64,000 nucleotides of DNA from Levilactobacillus lindianensis (GTDB taxonomy: Bacteria; Bacillota; Bacilli; Lactobacillales; Lactobacillaceae), in the NCBI RefSeq assembly GCF_003946095.1, contig NZ_RHOD01000001.1:62001-126000 (forward strand), written 5' to 3'. The translations under genes were made by a program, and so were the position numbers. Below, piece by piece: positions 27,889 to 37,456 of this stretch. Within the stretch, counting starts at the first letter, position 1; the number at the start of each line of letters is the position of its first letter. The notes beneath the pieces were generated by a model. It was not told the DNA's origin. It worked only from the letters and a program-made list of their open reading frames with translations, and searched no databases.

Positions 27889-29505
27889 TTAGTTGCCAGG
27901 CGCGTCCGTTAACGACCACGTAATGTTCCCAGAATAACCGGTCGCACCACCCGCAGCATAGATGTTGGGGTTGGCGTCCAGGTAAACCCCGGCTGGCACG
28001 GAACTGCCATCGTAGGACTTACCATCTTGATTCCAGCTCTTGGCGATGTCCGTCGAGTTACTGTCGCGCTTACCAGAGGCCACAGGGACCGCGTTACCGC
28101 TATCTAACTGGGTCCTGGTCCCATTACCATCTTCATAGACGATGTGGCCACTGAGCGTTCGATTACTGCCATCTGTGGCGGTCATCGGCGTTGCGTTCGC
28201 GGTGACATACCAGGCCGACCCCATCTCACGGGTATCGGAAATATTGATCTGATAGTCGCCAGGCGCATAGAGCGTCTTTTGACCAGGAACTGGCAAAGTG
28301 GCCCCGTTCCCAAAGACCATATTGGTCATGTCGCCGAACTGTAACTTCCCGGCACCACGCGTCACGGAAATCGTGGCTGGCGTTGTCGAGGCATTGCCAT
28401 CGGCGTCAGAGACATTCATCGTGACGGCTTGAGTTCCACCGGCAACGGTTGCCTTAAGGCTGTCGCCGTCAGCAGTATTGTAGGCCAAGGTCGATGGCGT
28501 GGTGCCATCTGGCTTGGTCGCCGTCATGCCGGTCTGCGAGGCAATCCAGGTCGCAATCTCTGACGAAGACTTGCCGGCAATGTGCGCATCCCAGTCATCT
28601 GGTGAGACGGTGAGGGATGGCGTCCCTGAGGTGATGGTTAGTGGAACGGTGCTGGAAACTGCAGCTGTAGCAGACAAAGAGTCCCCAAACTCATTACTTT
28701 CAACAACTTGGATAGAGCTTGGGTTCCCAAGGTCCGCAATACTACTACCTTTCAAGCTAAAACTATACTTGCCATCCGAATCAATTGTCGTCGTTTTTTC
28801 ATAATCTCCAGTGAGACCAGTCAGTGTCGCAGACAGCCCAGGTTGACCAGTACCACTAACCGTCAAATCAGAAGATGAAACCTGATTATTAGTTCCAATG
28901 ACAACTGGCGCCCACGTCTTAGTCGTTGCATTATTACCATTCAATGTTAATTGACCATAATAGTCAGTGGCTGTTTCGCCGAACCCAGTCGCCCTGTACG
29001 TAAACCCAATATAAATTGGAAACTTAGGATTCGAACCAAGTTCAGAAAGATCTACAGGTATATCAGTAGCTCCCGAAGGTGCTGTGGCCGTACTTGTACT
29101 GTAGTCAGAAGAGACCTTCCACCCGGTCGGTGTACTAGTAGCAAGCGACCGCGCTTTACCATTCTCAACAACAGTAACATCAGCATGTGCCGACAAATAC
29201 TTACCACGATTAGAAACAGACATCGTGGCCGCACCAGAATAACTAACATAAATGTGCTTCGTATTCTTAGTTACCCGGCCATTGACAACACCATCTGCCG
29301 AAACTGCCTCTAGTGTTGGATAACCACTACTCCCAAAATAGTTACTATTATCGTCAACGAAGTTGGCAGTCTTTTCAATCACTCCTGTGCCTGCCGCATC
29401 GGTCAATGGCGTCCCCGCAGCGTTCGCAGTAACTATCGTCATTCCACTCAAACCCATAAAAGACAGCAGTAAGCTCAGTTGGAGCAAAAGTTTCTTTAGC
29501 TTCAT
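27889..29505 (-). CDS. WxL-domain surface protein (CscC-like)
   Basis: 538 residues. Signal peptide 1-29 (cleavage after TANA). The middle has Ig-like beta domains (for example DLTVSGTGQPGLSATLTGLTGDYEKT at about 210-240). The C-terminal WxL domain (about 385-538) carries the first motif as SAWYVTA and the second as ITWSLTDAPGN at the very end. WxL domains bind peptidoglycan non-covalently and interact with DUF916 proteins. It is the last gene of the csc operon, 6 bp after cscD. It likely forms a surface complex used for adhesion or carbohydrate acquisition. Confidence 0.9.
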   Translation of the reverse strand: MKLKKLLLQLSLLLSFMGLSGMTIVTANAAGTPLTDAAGTGVIEKTANFVDDNSNYFGSSGYPTLEAVSADGVVNGRVTKNTKHIYVSYSGAATMSVSNRGKYLSAHADVTVVENGKARSLATSTPTGWKVSSDYSTSTATAPSGATDIPVDLSELGSNPKFPIYIGFTYRATGFGETATDYYGQLTLNGNNATTKTWAPVVIGTNNQVSSSDLTVSGTGQPGLSATLTGLTGDYEKTTTIDSDGKYSFSLKGSSIADLGNPSSIQVVESNEFGDSLSATAAVSSTVPLTITSGTPSLTVSPDDWDAHIAGKSSSEIATWIASQTGMTATKPDGTTPSTLAYNTADGDSLKATVAGGTQAVTMNVSDADGNASTTPATISVTRGAGKLQFGDMTNMVFGNGATLPVPGQKTLYAPGDYQINISDTREMGSAWYVTANATPMTATDGSNRTLSGHIVYEDGNGTRTQLDSGNAVPVASGKRDSNSTDIAKSWNQDGKSYDGSSVPAGVYLDANPNIYAAGGATGYSGNITWSLTDAPGN

Positions 29506-29511
29506 TGCAAC

Positions 29512-30006
29512 TTACCCCCTCTCGTTGAGTAAACGGGCTTGACGATAAACACTCATTGCCAAGACTAAGACAATTAATAAAAGTAATCCAACCAAACTGG
29601 TTAAGAAGACTCGTGATTCATTGGTTTGTGGTAACCGTCCAGCGACTAAATCTGCTGAACCGGCCTTCACAATGGTCCCTAATTTATTTGACTTTGTTGC
29701 ATTGTTTACTGGATTCTTCGTTTTGCCCTTGTTAGTTGTCTTCTTACCAGAAGGTTTATCAGGAACTACCGGAAGATCCGCACCAGATCCCGTGTGAACC
29801 TTAGATGGCTCAGGAACCGGTTTAGGTTCCGGAGTTGGTTCCGGAGTTGGTTCCGGAGTTGGTGGTACTGGATACCCCTGAATATACACACTAGTCTGTG
29901 TCGTACCACTAGTCCCATCTACGGTTGCGGCGAACGCTGGTGTCGCTACGCCGATCCCAACGGCAAACGCGAGCGCCATAATTAAGTTTATGATGAATTT
30001 CTTCAT
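29512..30006 (-). CDS. Small LPQTxE-anchored surface protein (CscD-like)
   Basis: About 164 residues from the ATG at 30004-30006, which has AAAGGAGGG 8 bases upstream; a frame reaching 30066 is too long. Signal peptide (about 1-28), a Pro-Glu-Thr repeat segment (PTPEPTPEPTPEP), a basic Lys/Asn-rich part, then LPQTNES, a hydrophobic helix and a short charged tail. LPQTxE is the sortase motif used by Lactiplantibacillus plantarum and relatives, so it should be covalently wall-linked by sortase A. It sits between the DUF916 and WxL genes as in other csc clusters. Confidence 0.87.
   Translation of the reverse strand: MKKFIINLIMALAFAVGIGVATPAFAATVDGTSGTTQTSVYIQGYPVPPTPEPTPEPTPEPKPVPEPSKVHTGSGADLPVVPDKPSGKKTTNKGKTKNPVNNATKSNKLGTIVKAGSADLVAGRLPQTNESRVFLTSLVGLLLLIVLVLAMSVYRQARLLNERG
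29824..29862. repeat. Short tandem repeat encoding the PEPT spacer of CscD
   Basis: Three copies of a 12-bp unit (GGTTCCGGAGTT on the plus strand) encode TPEP repeats. Such repeats can change copy number and alter stalk length. Confidence 0.7.
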
Positions 30007-30037
30007 ACCAACGCCCTCCTTTCTCAAGGGACTTCGC

Positions 30038-31105
30038 TTACTTCTGCTTTTCATTCTCGTCCTCATCTCTACGACGACGGCGAATCAGATAGATAATTAA
30101 CAGAATCAAGAGAACCAAGATCAACATAGCCAAAGCGCCGAGACCAATTAACAACCAGATGTTAACCCCCGGATCATCAACTGAATCGGAATTAAACTTA
30201 TTGGCTTGCGCGTTGGTAATCGTAAAGTCGCGGTCAAAGATCCAAGTTCGATCCTTATTTTTAACCACCATGTGCAGGTGATAATGGCCTGCCTTCAATG
30301 GTGTCTTCCCATAGAGCATTGGGTAGCGATACGTTGTGTTTGGTGCCATTTGCACGTTCTCTTTTTGAACACGCTTTACAGTCTGACCGCCATCACGATT
30401 CGTAATGGTTGAGTCTAGCTTCAGATTGGGAATAATGGTAGCCGTTGGGTTCTTCAAATTGGCAATAACTCCACGGTGATAGTTATCCATCCCCGCACCG
30501 ACCTTACCAAGTTTGAGATCCGCAGCCGGTACCTTACCCATTAAATACTCCATACCAACAACGTAAGAATACTTATTCTTGATATTATTGGCACCCTTCA
30601 CTTTACCAGTGACCTTAGTGTCAACCCGTTCAAAATACCATGCACCCAAGATCAACCCATTATACGATTTATCCTGAGGCACTTGAACGTTAACAGAGAC
30701 GACTTTACTGCCACCAGCCGGAACTGTCACGGTCTTCTGGCCCTGAACCCGGCTGATATCACTCATTTTGTATTTTAACGACGAGTCATAAGACTTAGGG
30801 GTGTTAATGTAATCAATCACCCCACTCGAATTAGTCCATGCCGTATGCATAGCTGACTTCACTCGAATATCTTGGTTCGTGACATTGAAAATCTTCGTAC
30901 GCAAAGTCTGGGTCTGCCCAGGTTTCATACGTAACTCGAAGAACGACTGACTCTTATCAATTTGATTCTTTGGAATCTGTGCTTCTACGCTGTACCCAAT
31001 ATTGTTATTCACGCCAGCCGCTTTAGCGGTCACCGGAACAACACCACCAATCAACAACGCAAAAACAGCGAGTAACATGAGTTGGAACTTCTTCAATCCT
31101 TGCAT
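30038..31105 (-). CDS. DUF916/DUF3324 WxL-interacting membrane protein (CscA-like)
   Basis: 355 residues. Signal peptide 1-30 (cleavage after AKA), DUF916 domain (about 35-155, YSVEAQIPKNQ... and VPAGGSKVVSVNVQVP), DUF3324 domain (about 165-300), then a C-terminal helix (about 315-343) and a basic tail RRRRRDEDENEKQK. This is the WxL protein peptidoglycan-binding/host-binding architecture; the protein is fixed in the membrane and docks WxL proteins. It is 31 bp before cscD and downstream of the first WxL gene. Confidence 0.92.
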   Translation of the reverse strand: MQGLKKFQLMLLAVFALLIGGVVPVTAKAAGVNNNIGYSVEAQIPKNQIDKSQSFFELRMKPGQTQTLRTKIFNVTNQDIRVKSAMHTAWTNSSGVIDYINTPKSYDSSLKYKMSDISRVQGQKTVTVPAGGSKVVSVNVQVPQDKSYNGLILGAWYFERVDTKVTGKVKGANNIKNKYSYVVGMEYLMGKVPAADLKLGKVGAGMDNYHRGVIANLKNPTATIIPNLKLDSTITNRDGGQTVKRVQKENVQMAPNTTYRYPMLYGKTPLKAGHYHLHMVVKNKDRTWIFDRDFTITNAQANKFNSDSVDDPGVNIWLLIGLGALAMLILVLLILLIIYLIRRRRRDEDENEKQK

Positions 31106-31173
31106 CCTTACACCTCTGCCTTACCCTAGTTAGACTCTGGTCGTACCAACTTCATGATACAACATATGTAGGC

Positions 31174-31211
31174 GAAAAAGGTGCTCATTATGAATACAAT
31201 GGACACCTTTG
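31174..31211 (-). terminator. Internal terminator after the first WxL gene
   Basis: Minus strand AAAGGTG-TC-CATT and AATG-AG-CACCTTTTT form a stem with one internal loop and a T tail. It would let the first WxL gene be expressed more than the rest of the operon. Confidence 0.65.
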
Positions 31212-31228
31212 CTCGCGATTAATAAAAT

Positions 31229-31987
31229 TTATGCTTTTGGAGCTGCGGCTGGAGTGTCGCTTAAAGCCCAAGTTAAGGTACCAGAGTAGGTACCAGTGTT
31301 AGTCGTAGCACCAACACTTGAAAGTTGAATGTTTGAAGGGTCGAGTTGGAATGAAGTTTGACCAGCACCACTATCAGTAGCGGCACCGTAAATGGTTTGA
31401 GTAGAACCATCAATGGTTGAAACCTTCACTGAGTTAGCAGAAAGACCGGTAGTTGCATCTGCAGAGTTCTTAATAGTCGTTGCACCAGCACCACCATTAA
31501 AGTCGATCGTAGCACCCTTTAAGAAGTTAGTGTTTGTATCGGTGTTGCTCTTATCAATCATCTTCGTGCTAGATACTTGAACCGACCAGCCGGCGTTAGA
31601 ACCACGAGTGTCAGAAATTTCAGTAACGAAATTCGAGTTCGTTGTACCATCAGCAAATGTTTCAGGGGTAATTGTCGTTTGACCCTTAACATCTTGGGAG
31701 CCAGAAGTTACTGACTTGCTTGAACCAAAGTCAAGGTTATTCGTAACGTATAAGAAAGTTAAGTTCCCGTCACCAGTAGTTGCACCGTTACCGGTTTGAG
31801 TTCCAGTTGCTGGCTTTGATGGGTCGTTAGGATCAACTGGATTCGTAACAGGATCTGGTGCTTCAAACTTAGCCGTAGCATTCGTGGTACCAGAGGTTAG
31901 TACTGAAGCCGCATTGGCAACGACTGGCGCAATGCTTCCTAATAATAATGCACTTGCTAATAAAATACTGCTTACTGTCTTCTTCAT
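31229..31987 (-). CDS. WxL-domain surface protein (CscB-like)
   Basis: 252 residues. Signal peptide 1-27 (cleavage after ANA). The WxL domain fills most of the mature protein: GWSVQVS for the first motif (about 152) and LTWALSDTPAAAPKA for the second at the C-terminus. A short acidic Pro/Thr linker (PDPVTNPVDPNDPSKP) precedes it. Codon use is simpler and biased towards a few codons, as in highly expressed genes. It is the first gene of the csc cluster. A long leader and a terminator after the gene suggest strong, differential expression. Confidence 0.92.
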   Translation of the reverse strand: MKKTVSSILLASALLLGSIAPVVANAASVLTSGTTNATAKFEAPDPVTNPVDPNDPSKPATGTQTGNGATTGDGNLTFLYVTNNLDFGSSKSVTSGSQDVKGQTTITPETFADGTTNSNFVTEISDTRGSNAGWSVQVSSTKMIDKSNTDTNTNFLKGATIDFNGGAGATTIKNSADATTGLSANSVKVSTIDGSTQTIYGAATDSGAGQTSFQLDPSNIQLSSVGATTNTGTYSGTLTWALSDTPAAAPKA

Positions 31988-32113
31988 AATCTAATGCACT
32001 CCTTTTAATCTGCTATGGATTCCCAAAACACTGTGACCAACAATACCCTGTGTGGCCTGAAACTTGTTGAGGCACCATCGCTGATCCCCATAATCATTCA
32101 GACTACCCCAGAA

Positions 32114-32140
32114 GTGACAACCTCCCTAGACGGTTGTTAC
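32114..32140 (-). promoter_or_regulatory. Inverted repeat in the leader of the csc operon
   Basis: GTGACAACC and GGTTGTTAC (one mismatch) with a 9-base gap lie just downstream of the expected transcription start; it could be an operator or a stabilising 5' hairpin. Confidence 0.5.
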
Positions 32141-32165
32141 GCTTCTTTAAGTATGTAACAACGTT

Positions 32166-32194
32166 AGTATAGCTCCGATATGTCAACTTGTAAA
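32166..32194 (-). promoter_or_regulatory. Promoter of the csc (WxL) operon
   Basis: On the minus strand TTTACA, 17-bp spacer, TATACT. The leader to the ATG at 31987 is about 170 nt. Confidence 0.65.
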
Positions 32195-32582
32195 CAATTA
32201 TTTATCTAAAATGTAAATAAATTTTGGACATTTTTAAAAAGCCCTGCACCCCCGGCATGGCGGTATTCTTAGCGGTTTTATCAGGCAATGTTTTACATAC
32301 TATAAACTGTATTTTTCACCCATACAAATGAATTGTGTGAGCAAATTCAACCGCAATATGCCGTCAATCGTTGACCCCCATAGACTTTCGTTTACCTTTT
32401 GTTAGTGAAGTTTTAACTAAATGATGCCAATTATTCTAAAAATATCATGATTTACAGTATTAATATAATTAATTTGGAACGAATTCCGGACTCAACTCTC
32501 ACGTCAAAATTGACAATTAATTGCCGAGAATATTTAATTTAAAACCAAATAATATTTTTTGTTTTTCTTTATATTGGTGACA
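32195..32582. other. AT-rich intergenic spacer, no gene seen
   Basis: Markedly AT-rich compared with the rest, with several T and A runs. No reading frame or conserved RNA recognised. It separates the csc operon from an unrelated gene. Confidence 0.5.
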
Positions 32583-32621
32583 AAAAGGTCGACATGGAAC
32601 ATTCAATTCCGTGTCGACCCC
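32583..32621 (-). terminator. Terminator of the gene at 32648-34174
   Basis: Minus strand GTCGACACGGAA / TTCCATGTCGAC (one mismatch), followed by CTTTTTG. Confidence 0.85.
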
Positions 32622-32647
32622 CTCATTAACCTTTGCTTTAATTTCGT

Positions 32648-34174
32648 TTATTTCAACAACTGTCGCAGTAACGCTTGCGTCGCATCCTGCCGCTTGGCTT
32701 CGCGATCGCGTTGCCGCAGATAATACTGGTGTAACGCCGAGAGCGTGACGGCGTCATCCTCTGCGGGTAAGGCGTACAGTCGCCGGTAAGCCGTCTGTAC
32801 AGCCGCAAAGTCTGGCTTTCCCGCCATTAGCTGACGCAGCTGACCGGGAGTCACGTGATTCTTTCTGGCCGGTACCCAGCCTTGCTCGGGTTGAAGCGCT
32901 AGCCGTTCCGTGAAGGCTTGCGTCAATCTCGTTGGCCAGCTCGTTGGAAATGACTTACCAGCCTCTAGCTCCGCACGAAGTGACTCACAATCGGTGAACA
33001 CTTGTGCCGGGACTTGATGCCCTTCCCAGAGCTCACGCAGTGGTCGCAGGCGCGCCTGGCGTTCTTCTGCCGTCAGATCGAATCCCACCGTCACATTGAA
33101 CAAGTCGTCATCCCAATCGCGTTGCCGCTGTTTTGCCCGAAACCGCACGCGGCGATTCAAGTCGGCCACCAAGTAACGCGGCACAATCTGTAAACGTGCC
33201 GCCGCAATCTTGCCACTGCGGTCGAACTCCGTGGCCATGACTCCCAATTGATAGGAGTTGACTAACTTCTTCAACGCCCGGGGTTGTTCAATTTCAGCCA
33301 ACCGGGCCTTGAAGTCGGCTAACGGCAGATGTTGAACAATTAGTTCGGCCACCGTCGCCCCATAATTACGGTAGGGTTGCGAGGCTCGCAGCTCCTGCAC
33401 CGCGGCACTTTCCTGCGTCTCGGCGGACTTCCAAGCGGCGGCCACTTCACGTTCGGCACGTTGCTTGGTGACCTCATTCTGCTGGGCCTGTTGCTCAACC
33501 AACGCTCGGGCCGTCCGCTGATCCAATTCGGTCAATTGTGTGTACTCGGTTAAGTACGGCGTCAGCTCCGCCTGTGGCAGCTGGTGCCGTCGCCGTTTCA
33601 GGTAACCGTCCACCGTCGTCTGTGTTCCACGACGCACCCACCGCCGACGACCATGTTGGGTCTGTGGCAGGTGGGGTAACGCCGTTTGGTTCCACAAAAT
33701 CTCTGGAACTTGCGGGTAATGTGCGGTCAAGTCGTCATACTGGGCAACTGCGTGGAAGTTATCCTCGGTGGTGATCGCCATCAGGTACTGCATTTCATCA
33801 CTCATGAACTTCTTGACGCACTCCGACCCCACCACGATCTCCTGACCGTCCGTGCGCAACACCACGTGGTACTCGTAGCGCACCGGCTTGTGGCACAACG
33901 CACAGTGCGTCCAGTCCGTTCGGTTCTCACTGACGTTAATCGCATAGGGTAAACGCGCCAACAACTTCCAGACACTACTGCCCTGCAAGAGCCAGTCCAC
34001 CCGTTGGTCCGTCAATAGTTCCCGTGCCGAGCGGGTCAAAAAGTCGCTGGTTGTTTTGACCGTCGGATGCTCCCGCAGCAGCGGCATGACCCGTGTCAGG
34101 TCCGGCAGTTGGAGTGCCGGTTGACTGAGCTGGAGAAAACGATTTTCAGCAGGTGTAAGGAGTGTGGTGACCAT
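32648..34174 (-). CDS. Large protein with a zinc-knuckle-like motif, function unknown
   Basis: 508 residues, no signal peptide or helices. Near residue 92 the segment CALCHKPVRYEYHVVL, followed at about 117 by GSECVKKF, gives a CxxC...C pattern resembling a treble-clef zinc site. After that come charged, helical stretches (about 215-290, many Gln, Glu and Ala) likely to form coiled coil, and a basic C-terminus. It is transcribed alone with a strong terminator. The zinc-binding region suggests nucleic-acid or protein binding, but no enzyme motif is visible. GAAGGGAAG precedes the ATG. Confidence 0.65.
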   Translation of the reverse strand: MVTTLLTPAENRFLQLSQPALQLPDLTRVMPLLREHPTVKTTSDFLTRSARELLTDQRVDWLLQGSSVWKLLARLPYAINVSENRTDWTHCALCHKPVRYEYHVVLRTDGQEIVVGSECVKKFMSDEMQYLMAITTEDNFHAVAQYDDLTAHYPQVPEILWNQTALPHLPQTQHGRRRWVRRGTQTTVDGYLKRRRHQLPQAELTPYLTEYTQLTELDQRTARALVEQQAQQNEVTKQRAEREVAAAWKSAETQESAAVQELRASQPYRNYGATVAELIVQHLPLADFKARLAEIEQPRALKKLVNSYQLGVMATEFDRSGKIAAARLQIVPRYLVADLNRRVRFRAKQRQRDWDDDLFNVTVGFDLTAEERQARLRPLRELWEGHQVPAQVFTDCESLRAELEAGKSFPTSWPTRLTQAFTERLALQPEQGWVPARKNHVTPGQLRQLMAGKPDFAAVQTAYRRLYALPAEDDAVTLSALHQYYLRQRDREAKRQDATQALLRQLLK

Positions 34175-34249
34175 GCGGATCTTCCCTTCGTTTCAAAAAT
34201 TCGATTCTCCTAGCATACCATAATTCCTCTGAATGGGGAACGTACGTTT

Positions 34250-36520
34250 TTAATTCTCGTTGATCCAGGCTCGCAAGGCGACCCCGGTCCGGGATTGGGC
34301 CACCTCGACCGATTCACGGGGAGTCCCACTGTACTGAATGTGACCGCCGTAACGCCCGGCATCTGGCCCGACGTCGATCAGCCAGTCGGCCTGACTAATC
34401 ACGGCGAGATTGTGTTCGATAATAATCAAGGAGTTTCCGGCCGCGACCAAGCTGTTGAACAAGGTCATCAGTCGGGCCGTATCCTTTAAATGTAACCCAG
34501 CGGTTGGTTCGTCTAGGAGGTAGACCGTCCCTTGCTTGCCGAGTTCGACGGCCAGCTTCAACCGTTGTAATTCACCACCAGACAGCGTGGTCAGGGGTTG
34601 TGCCAGCGTCAAATAACCCAGACCAACCTTATCCATGTTGGCTAGTTGGGCCGCAATCTTGGGCGTAGCCACGAAGAACTTAGCGGCCGCCGTAACGGAC
34701 AACTGAAGCACTTCGGCAATCGTTTTACCTTGATAGTGATACTGGAGGGCTTCTTCACTGTAGCGTTTACCGTGACAGCGTTCGCAGGTCTGCACGACCG
34801 GGTCCATGAACGCCATATTGGTGATCGTGACCCCTTTTCCCTTACACCGCGGGCAGGCACCCTTACCGTTATAACTGAAGAGGCTGGTCCCGACGCGGTC
34901 GTTGGCGTCGCTGAAAAGCTTGCGAATGCCATCCAGGATCCCGAGGTAGGTCGCTGGCGTCGACCGGATATTAATACCGACTGGCGCTTGAGCCAAGTCG
35001 ATGTAGTCACCCGTCAGCTTAGCCTTGAGGGCCGTGACCAGCGACGACTTCCCAGAGCCGGCAACCCCGGAGATCACCGTCATGACGCCCAGTGGCACGT
35101 CCACGTCGACATCTTGCAAATTGTTCTGGGTCACGTGCCGCAATTCTAGCTGACCGGTTGGTTGACGCTCCGGGCCCCAATGATGGGCCTGCCGCAACCA
35201 ATCGCCGGTTAACGTGTCGGAAGCCAACAGGTCTTGATAAGTTCCCGTAAAGGTAATCTGACCACCACCCTGGCCGGCCAGTGGGCCCATTTCGACCACG
35301 TAATCGGCGAAACTGATCATGGCCGGGTTGTGTTCAACCACCAGAATCGTATTGCCCTTGTCCTTTAATTTGGTGAGGGCCTGGCGAATCAACTGAATGT
35401 CGTGTGGATGGAGGCCGACACTGGGTTCATCTAAGATGTAGACCATATCGACCAGCGCACTGGTCAGGTATTTGGCGATCTTGATCCGCTGGGCTTCCCC
35501 ACCAGAAAGCGAACTGGTTCCCCGGTCCAAGGTCAGATAACCTAAGCCGATGTCGACCAGGGATTGAATCTTGGTACTGAGTTCGCGCACGACATCGGTG
35601 GCCAGTGGTTCGGTGATGCCCTGCAGAAAACGCAACACGTGGTTAAGATCCATCGCACTGACGTCGGCAATGTTGACGCCGTTGATGTGGACCGTTAGGA
35701 CCTCCGGCTTCAGTCGCGTCCCGTGACAAACCGGACATGGCTTGCGGGTGACAATTTCGGCAATGGCCTCGCGGTGATGTTCGGCTTCCTTCTTACCAAT
35801 AACCGAGCGGCGAATCCGGGGTACGACCCCTTCATACAGGGCCGTCCGCGGAAAACCCTCGCCGGGATGGGCCAGCTTCTGTTGGGGCGCGTGCATCAAG
35901 AGATCATATTCTTTAGCGGTGTAATCCTTGATGGGTTTATCGTCGTCAAAGAGACCGCTAGTGGCGTACCGCCGCCAACGCCAGGTATCAGGTCCAAAGC
36001 TGACAAAGGTGATCGCCCCTTCATTTAGCGACTTTTCGGGGTCAATCAGCTTGCTCTCGTCGATGTCATCCACGTAGCCCAAACCCTGGCAGGAGGGACA
36101 CATCCCCTGTGGCAGGTTGAAGGAGAAACTGTCGGAATAGCCAATAAAGGGTTTCCCAATCCGGGAAAATAACAAACGCATCAGCGAATAGATTCCGGTG
36201 TACGTCGCCAGTGTTGAGCGCGCATTCTTCCCTAGTCGTTGTTGCGCAATCACGATGGCCACGGGCAGGTGTTCGATATCCTGAACGTGGGGCTGCCCGA
36301 ATTTTGGTAAGTATTGTTGGGTAAAGCTCGGAAAGGTCTCGTTGAGTTCTCGTCGTGAAGCCGCGGCGATCGTATCAAACACCAACGACGACTTCCCCGA
36401 CCCCGACAAACCGACAAAGACGGTCGTCTGATATTTGGGCACCTTTAAACTCACATGCTTCAGGTTGTTTTGCGTGGCATTCTTAATCTCGATGTATCCT
36501 TGTTCAAATTGCATCGCCAT
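34250..36520 (-). CDS. UvrA paralogue (class II, lacking UvrB-binding domain)
   Basis: 756 residues against about 940 for housekeeping UvrA. Both ABC ATPase halves are present: Walker A GLSGSGKSSLVFDT near 37 and GVAGSGKSSL near 480; signatures LSGGEAQRIKIAKYL and LSGGELQRLKLAVEL; Walker B VYILDEPSVGLHP and VYLLDEPTAGLHL. Zinc pairs are CPSCQG, CPVCHG, CPRCKG and CERCHG. The stretch after the first Walker A runs straight into the domain near QQRLGKNARST, so the UvrB-binding domain is missing. Such short UvrA proteins occur in drug resistance (DrrC-like) and auxiliary DNA-damage responses. Confidence 0.9.
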   Translation of the reverse strand: MAMQFEQGYIEIKNATQNNLKHVSLKVPKYQTTVFVGLSGSGKSSLVFDTIAAASRRELNETFPSFTQQYLPKFGQPHVQDIEHLPVAIVIAQQRLGKNARSTLATYTGIYSLMRLLFSRIGKPFIGYSDSFSFNLPQGMCPSCQGLGYVDDIDESKLIDPEKSLNEGAITFVSFGPDTWRWRRYATSGLFDDDKPIKDYTAKEYDLLMHAPQQKLAHPGEGFPRTALYEGVVPRIRRSVIGKKEAEHHREAIAEIVTRKPCPVCHGTRLKPEVLTVHINGVNIADVSAMDLNHVLRFLQGITEPLATDVVRELSTKIQSLVDIGLGYLTLDRGTSSLSGGEAQRIKIAKYLTSALVDMVYILDEPSVGLHPHDIQLIRQALTKLKDKGNTILVVEHNPAMISFADYVVEMGPLAGQGGGQITFTGTYQDLLASDTLTGDWLRQAHHWGPERQPTGQLELRHVTQNNLQDVDVDVPLGVMTVISGVAGSGKSSLVTALKAKLTGDYIDLAQAPVGINIRSTPATYLGILDGIRKLFSDANDRVGTSLFSYNGKGACPRCKGKGVTITNMAFMDPVVQTCERCHGKRYSEEALQYHYQGKTIAEVLQLSVTAAAKFFVATPKIAAQLANMDKVGLGYLTLAQPLTTLSGGELQRLKLAVELGKQGTVYLLDEPTAGLHLKDTARLMTLFNSLVAAGNSLIIIEHNLAVISQADWLIDVGPDAGRYGGHIQYSGTPRESVEVAQSRTGVALRAWINEN

Positions 36521-36724
36521 CCCAGACTCCTCTCAGATCGTTTTCCTTCTATGTACTAATCATCCCCAGAACCGACATCAAGGTTGGTCGCTGAGGGCAC
36601 CTTCCCAGCCTACCACATTCTAAAATTTTCCACCTGCTCGAAAACTCGCAAGCTAATCACTCCGGTTTTTGATTGTGTACGCTTATACTTTAACGTGTAA
36701 GATTTTTAGAAGGAGGAACATCCC

Positions 36725-37249
36725 ATGTCCTTATTGAATAAACGCCCATTGAATTTACCCGCCGCCATCATCGCTGGTGGGGCCGCCGGAATCGTCTCCG
36801 GCTTGGTCAAGCTCGGCTGGGAGAACATTTTGCCCCCACGAACCGAAGAACGCGACGCCACGAATCCCCCGCAGACTTTATTGGAACAATTTGGGATTCC
36901 CGCAAAGATTACGCACGCTACCTATACTTACTCTGGCCATAAATTACCGTGGGTGAGCTACATCATCCACTTTGGCTTCTCAACCACCTTTGCCGTCCTC
37001 TACCAAATCGTCGGTGAAAAACTCCCCATCGTGAAGAAAGACGCCGGAACCTGGTTCGGTCTGACCATCTGGATTGCCTTTCACGTTGGCTTGATGCCTG
37101 CTATGGGGACGGTTCCGGCTGCTAAGGATCAACCAACCGAAGAACACGTGTCCGAGGCCCTCGGCCACATCGCCTGGATGGTCACCAACGACTTGGTTGG
37201 TGCGGAAGTCTACCGGCGCCTGGTTCAAGAAAGTAAACGTCAGAAGTAA
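36725..37249 (+). CDS. YagU-like (DUF1440) inner membrane protein
   Basis: 174 residues with an N-terminal helix (AAIIAGGAAGIVSGLVKLGWE), the family segment ILPPRTEERDATNPPQTLLEQ, and two to three further helices (about 75-90 and 105-125). E. coli YagU is reported to contribute to acid resistance; that role here is only inferred. The start has AGAAGGAGG 8 bases upstream. A degenerate structured element separates it from the sugar transporter gene. Confidence 0.85.
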   Translation: MSLLNKRPLNLPAAIIAGGAAGIVSGLVKLGWENILPPRTEERDATNPPQTLLEQFGIPAKITHATYTYSGHKLPWVSYIIHFGFSTTFAVLYQIVGEKLPIVKKDAGTWFGLTIWIAFHVGLMPAMGTVPAAKDQPTEEHVSEALGHIAWMVTNDLVGAEVYRRLVQESKRQK

Positions 37250-37310
37250 ACACGTTAATTGCAGCTAAAGGATCAAAGCCAGCGCTAACGCGTGGCGAAG
37301 ACCTCGCCAG

Positions 37311-37412
37311 CTCGCGGCTGACAGGGCAGAAACGGGGTGGGACGTCTTGAAGACCCGATCCATGGGGCTTCAACCGTGCCCCACAGGACGGCGCTCCTGA
37401 CCACCTGCGACG
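37311..37412 (+). repeat. Structured intergenic element, copy 4 (degenerate)
   Basis: Keeps hairpin II (CTTGAAGACCC / GGGGCTTCAA), the box GTGCCCCACAGGA and a right end like copy 2 (CTGACCACCTGCGACG); hairpin I and most of the left outer arm are missing or decayed. Confidence 0.6.
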
Positions 37413-37456
37413 ATCCCCATTTAAACCAATTGATTCAACCCTCTGGAGGCGACGCA

